Positions 1-7,525 of a stretch of DNA of 64,000 nucleotides are shown piece by piece (the stretch's first letter is position 1; every line of letters begins with the position of its first letter). A program made the position numbers and the translations under genes. Below the pieces are notes generated by a model, which saw only the letters and a program-made list of their open reading frames with translations, did no database searches and had not been told where the DNA came from. Origin of the DNA: Flavobacteriales bacterium. Lineage in GTDB: Bacteria > Bacteroidota > Bacteroidia > NS11-12g > UBA9320. The stretch covers positions 620,001 through 684,000 of the forward strand of contig JACJZV010000001.1 in the NCBI GenBank assembly GCA_020635395.1. Reading direction: 5' to 3'.

Positions 1-344
1 GGTTTTCCAAGAGTGTCAACCACCCGACCCAACATTCCTTCACCTACATTGATAGAAGCGATACGATTTGTACGTTTAACGGTATCTCCTTCCTTAATTT
101 CGGCAGAAGACCCCAACAATACAGCACCCACGTTGTCCTCTTCAAGGTTAAGTACAATCGCGTTTGTGCCGTTTTCAAATTCAATAAGTTCACCTGATCT
201 AACATTGTTAAGTCCGTGAATACGGGCAATACCATCACCCACTTGCAATACTGTTCCTACTTCTTCAAGTTGAACAGCCGACTGAACATTTGAAAGTTGT
301 TCTTTAATAATTGATGAAACCTCATCCGGTCTTATTTGAGCCAT
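1..344 (-). CDS. atpA: F1Fo ATP synthase subunit alpha, N-terminal part
   Basis: This is the first 114 codons of the alpha subunit of the F1 head, the non-catalytic nucleotide-binding subunit. The protein starts MAQIRPDEVSSIIKEQL and continues into the N-terminal beta-barrel with VGDGIARIHGL and ELIEFENG, both typical of AtpA. The gene runs off the left edge, so the P-loop is not seen. It lies six bases after atpH at the end of the visible atpB-E-F-H-A operon. The ATG is chosen because it begins the conserved N-terminus and directly follows the atpH stop. Confidence 0.95.
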   Translation of the reverse strand, partial: MAQIRPDEVSSIIKEQLSNVQSAVQLEEVGTVLQVGDGIARIHGLNNVRSGELIEFENGTNAIVLNLEEDNVGAVLLGSSAEIKEGDTVKRTNRIASINVGEGMLGRVVDTLGK

Positions 345-350
345 AACCTA

Positions 351-887
351 TTAATTGTAAATTAATTGCTTTCTAATTTCTTTTAATTCTTTTGCTACAC
401 TCATATCGAGTAGCTTGTCTTCAAATTTGATAACCATGCCGCCCAAAACCGATGGGTCAACAACGTTTTCAATGTGTATTTCTTCATTGGTTACGATGCC
501 CTTAAGGTAGTGTTTCACATTTTGCAGTGTGGCATCATCCAACGAAATAGCTGAACGAACCAATACTTTGGTTACCCCTTTTTGAGCATCAAATTTGGAA
601 ATGAAGTCGTCGGCGATATTCACCAACTCATTTTCTCGCTTTTTGTCAACAACCAATTCAATTAATTGCACGGTAAGCGGGTTGGTATCTAAAATCACTT
701 TTTTGATAACCGCCAACTTATCCGAAGCTTTAACAACCGGATTGTTTAATAATTCGCTAAAATCTTTGTTTTGTTTTGCTAAGTCAACAATAGCTTGCAT
801 GTCGCTGTAAACAGCGGCATCCGAACCATTGGTTTGAGCCAATTCCAACAAAGATTTTGCGTATCTCGAAGCTACTCTGCTTGACAT
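351..887 (-). CDS. atpH: F1Fo ATP synthase subunit delta
   Basis: The 178-residue OSCP/delta subunit links the F1 head to the peripheral stalk. It starts MSSRVASRYAKSLLELA, the usual delta N-terminus that contacts alpha, followed by the helical N-domain. The C-terminal end carries the family pattern of a short sheet plus helix (DPSVLGGMVIKFEDKLLDMSV). Length is normal for the family. It sits one base after atpF and six before atpA, so it is translated from the ATP synthase operon message. Confidence 0.95.
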   Translation of the reverse strand: MSSRVASRYAKSLLELAQTNGSDAAVYSDMQAIVDLAKQNKDFSELLNNPVVKASDKLAVIKKVILDTNPLTVQLIELVVDKKRENELVNIADDFISKFDAQKGVTKVLVRSAISLDDATLQNVKHYLKGIVTNEEIHIENVVDPSVLGGMVIKFEDKLLDMSVAKELKEIRKQLIYN

Positions 888-888
888 A

Positions 889-1392
889 TTACGATAATTG
901 AACTTGTTTTAAGTGTTCTTCTACTATCTGGGCTTGTTTGTCTTTGTTCGACAATTCAGCTTTCAATACTTTCTCGGCAATATCAATAGATAAGGCTGCA
1001 ACCTGAGACTTTATGTCGCTCATTGCATTTGCCTTTTCTTTTTCAATTTCGGCACGGGCAGTATTAATCAAACGCTCGCCTTCTGAGGTGGCCGTTTTCT
1101 TAGCTTCTGCAATGATGCTTTCTTTTGTCTCGCGAGCTTCTTTTAAAATCTTTTCGCGTTCAGAGCGAGCCTCGGCCAACAATTTTTCATTGTCTGCATT
1201 CAATTGGCTCATCTGAGCTTTTGCATCTTCGGCTGCTTTTAACGATTTAGAAATGAAATCGTTTCGCTCGTCTAATGTTTTAAGAATTGGTTTCCACGCA
1301 AATTTCTTCAACAAAATCAAAACGATAGCAAATGCCAACGTGGTCCAAAATATAAGACCAACCGGAGCCGCTAATAAATTTAATAAAATCAT
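889..1392 (-). CDS. atpF: F1Fo ATP synthase subunit b
   Basis: The 167-residue b subunit forms the peripheral stalk as a dimer. One hydrophobic N-terminal helix (about residues 8-28) anchors it in the membrane, and the rest is a long charged, Ala/Glu/Lys-rich helix expected to form a coiled coil. A single b gene is seen, not a b/b' pair. It lies between atpE and atpH in the normal order. The C-terminal residues should bind the delta subunit encoded next. Confidence 0.95.
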   Translation of the reverse strand: MILLNLLAAPVGLIFWTTLAFAIVLILLKKFAWKPILKTLDERNDFISKSLKAAEDAKAQMSQLNADNEKLLAEARSEREKILKEARETKESIIAEAKKTATSEGERLINTARAEIEKEKANAMSDIKSQVAALSIDIAEKVLKAELSNKDKQAQIVEEHLKQVQLS

Positions 1393-1472
1393 AAATTTAA
1401 CTTGTTAATGTTTTGAATAATAAGAAAACCTCGGGAGAAACTTGTTTCTCCCGAAGATATTAAATTTTCTTA

Positions 1473-1721
1473 TTATTGATTCAATACAACCAACAAACAA
1501 ACGATAACGGCAAATAGTGCAGCACCTTCAATAAGTGCGGCGGCCAAAATCATGTTTGCTCTAATGTCGCCTGATGCTTCTGGTTGGCGGGCGATAGATT
1601 CAAGTGCTGAACCGCCAATTCTACCAATACCGATACCGGCACCAACCGCGGCAATACCAGCCCCAACGCCTGCCCATCCATGAGCGGCAACTGCTTCTAA
1701 CAATACTGTAAGTAATTCCAT
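1473..1721 (-). CDS. atpE: F1Fo ATP synthase subunit c
   Basis: The 82-residue c subunit is a two-helix hairpin that builds the rotor ring. Helix 1 is Gly/Ala-rich (GVGAGIAAVGAGIGIGRIG), the loop contains RQPEA, and helix 2 carries the ion-carrying glutamate in AALIEGAALFA. The residue after that Glu is Gly, not Ser or Thr, which by family knowledge fits proton rather than sodium coupling; this is an inference. The gene has an 80-base gap before atpF and lies just after atpB. Confidence 0.95.
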   Translation of the reverse strand: MELLTVLLEAVAAHGWAGVGAGIAAVGAGIGIGRIGGSALESIARQPEASGDIRANMILAAALIEGAALFAVIVCLLVVLNQ

Positions 1722-1764
1722 GTAATTCTAAAAATTATTATGTGTTAAATAAAATTTACAAAAT

Positions 1765-2892
1765 TTAATGATGTGCTTCTTCTACTGCCGAACCAAAGTA
1801 TAGCGACGACAATAGCGTAAACACATACGCTTGCAAAAATGCAACCAACAACTCTATGGCAAACATAAACACCATAAACAGCACCGAGCCTATGCCCACG
1901 CTGTAACCCGCTACCGCACTGCTTTGTCCAAAAATAAAAATCAAAGCGGTAAAGGCTAATATAATGATGTGTCCTGCCGTAATATTGGCCGTGAGACGTA
2001 TCATTAATACGGCAGGTTTTAATACGATTTGAATAACCTCGATGGGTACTAAAATCAATATTTTTATAATCGCCGGAACGCCATCTGGCCACCAAATATG
2101 TTTCCAATAATGCTTGTTTCCGTTGATGTTTGTAATAATCAAAACAAAAATGGCCAAAACCAATGTTACTCCCAACGATCCCATTACGTTGTAACCTCCC
2201 AAAAAGCTCATTAAACCTAATAAGTTGGCAATCCAGATAAAGAAGAAAACAGATAATAGAAAGGGTGTGAATTTTCGAGCTTTCGCTTTGCTTCCAATAG
2301 ATGGAATGATAATTTGCTCTTCAACAAAAATAATAAGAGGTTCTAAAAGAGATTGCAAACCTTTTGGAGCAACCCCATGACCCCGTTTTTTATATGCTCT
2401 GCCAACAGATATGAAAAGCCACAAAACTAAAAATGTGGTAAGCAACAGACCAACTACGGTTTTGGTTATCGAAAAATCAAGGGGTTTGGCATTTTCTATA
2501 GCTCCTTTTTCATTGTAGGTTAGACCTCCATCGGCATTTTTTTTGTAAATAACCTCATCCACCATTATGTAGTTGCCATGCTCGTATCCATGACCTTTGG
2601 CTAAGTGAACGGGGGTGTGATAGAAGTGTGATGAACTAAATATTTTTATACCACCATCAATTAAAATAATTGGTAGAGGAATGGACAAATGATTGGGGTC
2701 TTCGGTTTCGGCTTTGAGCGTCATAAAGTGAATTTGGTGTGCATCGGCAATGTGATGCATGATCATTTCTCCAGCATTGAACGTTTCTTTTGCTTCTCCA
2801 TGTCCCTCTTCTGTATGTTCGGCATTGGCAAAAACATTGAAGAAAGCGAAAATAATCGCAATAAGAGTGATTTTTATGAATCTGAATTGCAT
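1765..2892 (-). CDS. atpB: F1Fo ATP synthase subunit a
   Basis: The 375-residue a subunit forms the proton half-channels against the c ring. The essential arginine is visible in MIRLTANITAGH. The protein is long for subunit a because it begins with a signal-like helix and about 100 periplasmic residues, a form common in Bacteroidota. I start it at the Met before QFRFIK, because the upstream in-frame Met would add a polar stretch before the signal helix and overlap the previous gene. It precedes atpE in the operon. Confidence 0.93.
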   Translation of the reverse strand: MQFRFIKITLIAIIFAFFNVFANAEHTEEGHGEAKETFNAGEMIMHHIADAHQIHFMTLKAETEDPNHLSIPLPIILIDGGIKIFSSSHFYHTPVHLAKGHGYEHGNYIMVDEVIYKKNADGGLTYNEKGAIENAKPLDFSITKTVVGLLLTTFLVLWLFISVGRAYKKRGHGVAPKGLQSLLEPLIIFVEEQIIIPSIGSKAKARKFTPFLLSVFFFIWIANLLGLMSFLGGYNVMGSLGVTLVLAIFVLIITNINGNKHYWKHIWWPDGVPAIIKILILVPIEVIQIVLKPAVLMIRLTANITAGHIIILAFTALIFIFGQSSAVAGYSVGIGSVLFMVFMFAIELLVAFLQAYVFTLLSSLYFGSAVEEAHH

Positions 2893-2908
2893 TGTAATTT
2901 GCTTATTA

Positions 2909-3361
2909 TCAGAGTGTTGAAACATTAATATCCCTTTGTTTTTCGGCTCGCAATTTAGTTACTAAATGAAATAATTCAAACGATGTGAATAATAAATATA
3001 AAATTAGAAAGATTACTACCACCAGTTTGTCAGTTATCTCATTGTAAATCAAATATATAACGATAAAAAAAATGCTAAAAATAAATCGTAAACCCATGCT
3101 GCCATACAGCAGGCTCATAAAGGTTTTGTTGTTGCTTGTTGTCATGCGGTTATGAAAGGTAGAAATTCCCAAGGTAAGTAGGAAGAAAAAGGCCAGTGAT
3201 AGCCAATTCCAAACATCAATGGGTTTATTCATGAATGTATGAATGGTAATGATTATTGCAATTGATAGTGCCGTAACCATGATAAGTCCCGGAAAAAATT
3301 TTTTAAAAATACCCATGCTTTTTGCGGGTGCAAAGGTGTTTAAAAGCTCAATTTTAACCAA
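2909..3361 (-). CDS. Small membrane protein of the ATP synthase operon
   Basis: This 150-residue protein has four predicted membrane helices (about residues 20-43, 50-68, 85-105 and 113-135) and a basic C-terminal tail. It sits exactly where many ATP synthase operons place the AtpI assembly helper, between a short AtpI/AtpZ-like gene and atpB. The sequence itself has no motif I can name. A role in c-ring assembly or as a membrane partner of the synthase is inferred from position only. Stop and next start are 16 bases apart. Confidence 0.75.
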   Translation of the reverse strand: MVKIELLNTFAPAKSMGIFKKFFPGLIMVTALSIAIIITIHTFMNKPIDVWNWLSLAFFFLLTLGISTFHNRMTTSNNKTFMSLLYGSMGLRFIFSIFFIVIYLIYNEITDKLVVVIFLILYLLFTSFELFHLVTKLRAEKQRDINVSTL

Positions 3362-3368
3362 GACTAAA

Positions 3369-3575
3369 TCAGTCTTTTTTTGAACCGATTCTAAAAAGAT
3401 AAATCATGCTAATAATTACACCCCAAACGGCTCCCAAAAGTGTCAGCCACGGGGTTTTGAGGTTGAGTTTTTTGTCTGCCCACCTACCTGCATAAACCAA
3501 GACCAGTATAGTGCCAATCATTTGAAAGGCAATGCCGGAGTATTTTAGATAGTTTTTTGAGGAGCTATTGTCCAA
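3369..3575 (-). CDS. AtpI/AtpZ-like F0F1-ATPase accessory protein
   Basis: This 68-residue protein has two membrane helices. It matches the small AtpZ/AtpI-type family in the Q-M-x-G-T-I pattern of helix 1, the VYAGRWADKK stretch, and a Gly-rich helix 2 (LLGAVWGVIISMIYL). Family members lie at the head of atp operons and are thought to help assembly or Mg2+ supply to the synthase. The start overlaps the bactofilin stop by 11 bases, which suggests coupled translation. Confidence 0.8.
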   Translation of the reverse strand: MDNSSSKNYLKYSGIAFQMIGTILVLVYAGRWADKKLNLKTPWLTLLGAVWGVIISMIYLFRIGSKKD

Positions 3576-3972
3576 TGGCTTCTTTTAATTTGTTTGCCGA
3601 GTCAATCGGAATGGCTTTTTTTCCCATTTCGCATTTTCCGTTGAATTCGCCACCTGATTCTACCACTAATTTGTCGGTAACAATATCACCCAAAATGGAG
3701 GAGGAGCTTTGAAGGTAAAGAATTTCACTTACTTTTAGGTTCCCTTTTATTTTTCCGCTAATGTCGGCTGACTTAGCTTCAAGGTCTCCCTCGATTTTGC
3801 CCGAGGCTCCCAGCACAAGTTTTGAACTGGTTTTTACAGAGCCTATTAAAGTTCCGTCTATCCGAATATCTCCTTTGGAAACTATATTTCCTTCAACCAC
3901 GGTGTCGGCACCTACCACATTAATGGAGCCAGGTTGAATGGTATTGTGTTCTTTCTTTTTACTTGATAACAT
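3565..3972 (-). CDS. Bactofilin family polymer-forming cytoskeletal protein
   Basis: The 135-residue protein is a bactofilin. After a short Lys-rich lead it has a right-handed beta-helix core with repeating short hydrophobic rungs and turns (VVEGNIVSKGDIRIDGTLIG onward) and a short C-terminal tail. Bactofilins polymerise without nucleotide and often recruit cell-wall hydrolases; here an M23 peptidase gene lies 21 bases upstream. The 11-base overlap with the next atp gene places it in the ATP synthase operon, a recurrent arrangement in this phylum. Confidence 0.92.
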   Translation of the reverse strand: MLSSKKKEHNTIQPGSINVVGADTVVEGNIVSKGDIRIDGTLIGSVKTSSKLVLGASGKIEGDLEAKSADISGKIKGNLKVSEILYLQSSSSILGDIVTDKLVVESGGEFNGKCEMGKKAIPIDSANKLKEAIGQ

Positions 3973-3993
3973 ATCTACAAAATTAATAAACTG

Positions 3994-4821
3994 TTAGAAC
4001 TTTATATAATCTCTTGGATTTACTGCTTGTCCGTTGTTCCATAATTCAAAATGCAAATGTGGCCCCGAAGTTAATTCTCCAGAATTCCCCATAATGGCTA
4101 TGACCTCGCCGGCATTTACCATGGCTCCCTGCTGTTTTAGTAAAACAGAATTATGTTTGTAAACAGAGATGAAATTGTTGGTGTGTTGCAAAACTATTAC
4201 ATGTCCGGTTTCGGGAGTCCAAGAGCTAAGAACCACGGTTCCGTCGAGTGTGGCTTTTACAGAGGCATTTGAGCTGGAAGTTATGTCAATGGCTTCATGG
4301 TTTCTGTGTCTGTCAAACGTATCGGTAACAATTCCCTTTAAAGGTGTAAAGAAATGATTCACGGTGGTGGTGCTTGCAGAACTTGCTTGGTGCTGCATGG
4401 AGCCAGATTGACTATTGGATAAAGATGCAAAACGGAAAATGTCGTTATCGGAAGCGGAATGATAGTTGTATGTTTGAGTAAGCGAATCGTTTCCTAAAAT
4501 AAGTTGGTGTAGAATTCTGTTTTGTCTTTCGGCGGCTTCTAAGTCGGCTTCTAATGAGTCAACAATTTTATAAAGTTTATTAATTTCGGCAGATGTGGTA
4601 ACAGTACCTCCTGGCATCAGGCTGCGAAGAGGAGTGGCGGGCAAAATAAAAATGGCTATAACAGAGAAAAACACCAACAAACCACTAAACAGCAGCACAA
4701 GGTTGAGAGGAGTTAAGGTAATGGTGATTTTCTCTTCTAAACTGCTGTCGTTTCGAATAATCAAACGATAGCGATTTCGCATTTTTGTGGTAAGAAATTC
4801 CTTAATTCGAGCCAGATTCAT
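3994..4821 (-). CDS. Membrane-anchored M23 (LytM-type) metallopeptidase
   Basis: This 275-residue protein has a cytoplasmic N-terminus, one membrane helix (about 38-61), a coiled-coil stretch (about 77-108) and a C-terminal M23 domain. The zinc site is intact: H175 and D179 in HEAID, and the HLH motif at 255-257. It should cut peptidoglycan cross-links in the periplasm. The bactofilin encoded next is a plausible scaffold, as with M23 enzymes and bactofilins in other bacteria that set cell shape. It is the first gene of the operon leading into the ATP synthase. Confidence 0.9.
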   Translation of the reverse strand: MNLARIKEFLTTKMRNRYRLIIRNDSSLEEKITITLTPLNLVLLFSGLLVFFSVIAIFILPATPLRSLMPGGTVTTSAEINKLYKIVDSLEADLEAAERQNRILHQLILGNDSLTQTYNYHSASDNDIFRFASLSNSQSGSMQHQASSASTTTVNHFFTPLKGIVTDTFDRHRNHEAIDITSSSNASVKATLDGTVVLSSWTPETGHVIVLQHTNNFISVYKHNSVLLKQQGAMVNAGEVIAIMGNSGELTSGPHLHFELWNNGQAVNPRDYIKF

Positions 4822-4915
4822 AATATTTGTGGAGATGCGGTGACTAAAAATACGGTAATATAAAATATAATTGCGGTTTCAAAGTTATAACTAAAACACA
4901 TTTCAGAGCAGAATA

Positions 4916-7522
4916 GTGATAAAAACTATAATAAATAAACTGGTTTTGGCAGTATGTCTATTGATTGCTGTCTCTCAAGTATCTTATGCTCAAACTAAGC
5001 AATCTTGGTTGAAAAAGAACTGGCACAACATGAATGCCCGATACAATGGGCTGTTTCATGCAAAGGAAAAAGTAAAATCTACTGTAAAGAGTTTGTCAGA
5101 AAGCCATGTAGATGATTTTACCAAAGTAATAGATGTATTTCCGTGGGGTACGGGTAGCCAACGTGAAGGCGAAAAAGGAACCATGGAAGAGGTTCAAAAA
5201 AAATGTACTAAGGTAATTAAAAGGCACCCCAAAAGCCGTTGGGTTGACGATAGTTGGTATGTTATCGGGCTATCACAACTCTATCAAAACAGACCCATAC
5301 AAGCCATCGAAACCTTTCAATATGTAATTGGCCAATATCCAAACGGTGAGAAAAAATACGATGCCAAATTGGGTATTTTGTTGTCTTACATCATGCAGGA
5401 AAAATATTATGATGCCGAGGCTATAATGGCATCTATAAAACAAGATGGAGCGTTTCCAAAACGATTGGAACAACAATTTTATTTGATAGCTAGTGAGATA
5501 TACATAAAGCAATTTAAGTATTCGCAGGCCATCGAAACCATGACAAAAGCACTGGAATTGACCGGCAAGAAAAACGATAAGGCCAGATATAATTTCATAT
5601 TGGCTCAATTGTATTTAGAAACCGAACAGATTGAAAAATCAAAAGAAAAATTTATTGCTACAGCCAAATTGAACCCCGTGTATGATTTGGCATTTCAGGC
5701 AAACTTGGGTTTGATAAAAACAATTGGCCTATCGTCTGAATCTTCGTTGAAAGCTCCCCGCAAGTATTTAAAGAAGATGTTGAAAGATGATAAAAACATA
5801 GATTATCAAGATCAGATTTATTTTGAGCTGGGCAATTTAGAAATGCTCGACAACAACATGGATTTGGCCATAGAGTATTATCAACTTTCGGCACAAAAAA
5901 GCACCAAAAACAAAGATCAAAAGGCAAATAGCTACCTAAAATTGGCTACCATTTTCTTTGAAAAAAAGAATTTTGTGCAGTCACAAAAATATTTCGACAG
6001 CACCGCCATGTTTGTATCTTCCACCCGCCCGGATTATGAAAATATCAAGGCCAGACAAATTGTGTTGACCGATTTGATTGAAAACTTAGTTACTATTTTT
6101 GAGCAGGACAGCCTAATAAAACTTTCAGAACTCTCGAAAGAAGAGTTGGAGAAAAAGATTAACCAGCAAATTGCCAAAGAAGAAGCATTGAAGCAGGCAG
6201 AAGAACAACGAAAAAATCAGCAAAACGGAACACCAATTTCATCTGATCCATTCAATACTCCAAACAAGGTGGTAAACAATGCTACCGTTGGAGGGTCTTG
6301 GTATTTTTACAACCAATCGGCGGTGGCACGCGGTTCAAATGATTTTCAAAGAAAATGGGGAACACGACCCAAAACCGACCTGTGGAGGTATGCCAGCATG
6401 CAACGCGGCATTCAAACCTCAGACACTAAAACCGATGAAGACACAACCGATGGCCCTAAAAACGTGGTAAGTTATGACCCCAATTTAGACCCAAAGACAA
6501 AAGAAAAATTGGAAGGTGTGGATGCCGACAAACGAAAATATTATAAAGACATTCCGTTTTCGGATGAGGCAAAAGCCGTGGCATTGGCAAAAATAGAGAA
6601 GGCACTTGTGGGAGCGGGCGATATTTATGCAGAGGACTTGAAAGAATATGTTACTGCCAAAAAGTATTATTTAGATTTACTGACTCGTTTTCCTAAAAGC
6701 AGTTACAAACCCACCGTTTACTTCAAGTTATACAAAATTGAAACAGAATTGGGCAATAAAGATAAGGCAGCAGAATATGCACAGTTGTTAAAACAGAATT
6801 ATCCAAACGACCCGCACAGCATTGTTTTGAACAATAGAGAGCAAGCCGAGAAATTGGGTAGCAGCAAGGTTAATAAGATGTATGAGCAAGCGTATAATGC
6901 TTATGTATCAGGCAACTATGCAGAAGCAAAAAATGTAATAAACAAGGCCGCCACCGATTTTGCCGGAAATGCGTTGCAGGCCAAGTTTGATTATTTGAGT
7001 GCTTTAATAACCGGAAAAACGGAAGGGGAAGTGGCCTACAAGGAGGCCTTGCAAAAGATTGTTGATTTATATCCAGGTTCGGCAGAAGCAAACATGGCCG
7101 ACTATACGCTGGCATTATTGAAAGAGAAAAAAAGTGGTTTGGGTAGCGAACCACTCCAAACCGCATATACTTTTGAACCAGGGGCAAAACATTATTTTAT
7201 TTGTATGTACGATGGCGTTGCAGAATCAATGGTGTTGGCGGGGTTTAATGATTACAACAAGAAAAATCACAACTCTGAAAATTTGAGAGTTAATTCTTAT
7301 GTAATTGGGTCTAAAAATGTAGTTGCCGTTCAGCATTTTGATGATAAAAGTGCTGCCGAAAAATATTACGTCGAGTTTATTAAAAACGACATATTCTACA
7401 AAGATTTGGGAATAATAGCCTACGAAAATTACATTATTTCTCAAGACAATTTCCGTATTTTGCTCAAGGAGACGGACGCTGATGCCTATGCACAGTTTTT
7501 CGTTCAGAATTATATTGAGTAA
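4916..7522 (+). CDS. TPR protein resembling SprE/PorW of the type IX secretion system
   Basis: The 868-residue protein has a Sec signal peptide (cleavage near SYA-Q) and many tetratricopeptide repeats, with a low-complexity Glu/Lys/Gln stretch near residue 410. The beginning (WLKKNWHNMNARYNGLF) and overall size fit SprE/PorW, a periplasmic TPR protein needed for T9SS and gliding. Unlike classical SprE I see no convincing lipobox. A GTG start is used, chosen because it directly precedes the signal peptide. The PBP1A gene begins three bases after the stop. Two likely T9SS cargo proteins occur elsewhere in the window. Confidence 0.75.
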   Translation: MIKTIINKLVLAVCLLIAVSQVSYAQTKQSWLKKNWHNMNARYNGLFHAKEKVKSTVKSLSESHVDDFTKVIDVFPWGTGSQREGEKGTMEEVQKKCTKVIKRHPKSRWVDDSWYVIGLSQLYQNRPIQAIETFQYVIGQYPNGEKKYDAKLGILLSYIMQEKYYDAEAIMASIKQDGAFPKRLEQQFYLIASEIYIKQFKYSQAIETMTKALELTGKKNDKARYNFILAQLYLETEQIEKSKEKFIATAKLNPVYDLAFQANLGLIKTIGLSSESSLKAPRKYLKKMLKDDKNIDYQDQIYFELGNLEMLDNNMDLAIEYYQLSAQKSTKNKDQKANSYLKLATIFFEKKNFVQSQKYFDSTAMFVSSTRPDYENIKARQIVLTDLIENLVTIFEQDSLIKLSELSKEELEKKINQQIAKEEALKQAEEQRKNQQNGTPISSDPFNTPNKVVNNATVGGSWYFYNQSAVARGSNDFQRKWGTRPKTDLWRYASMQRGIQTSDTKTDEDTTDGPKNVVSYDPNLDPKTKEKLEGVDADKRKYYKDIPFSDEAKAVALAKIEKALVGAGDIYAEDLKEYVTAKKYYLDLLTRFPKSSYKPTVYFKLYKIETELGNKDKAAEYAQLLKQNYPNDPHSIVLNNREQAEKLGSSKVNKMYEQAYNAYVSGNYAEAKNVINKAATDFAGNALQAKFDYLSALITGKTEGEVAYKEALQKIVDLYPGSAEANMADYTLALLKEKKSGLGSEPLQTAYTFEPGAKHYFICMYDGVAESMVLAGFNDYNKKNHNSENLRVNSYVIGSKNVVAVQHFDDKSAAEKYYVEFIKNDIFYKDLGIIAYENYIISQDNFRILLKETDADAYAQFFVQNYIE

Positions 7523-7525
7523 AAC

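Noticed and set aside
1745..2107. 120-codon frame overlapping atpB on the same strand
   Set aside because: It reads the conserved atpB helices out of frame and has no signal of its own.
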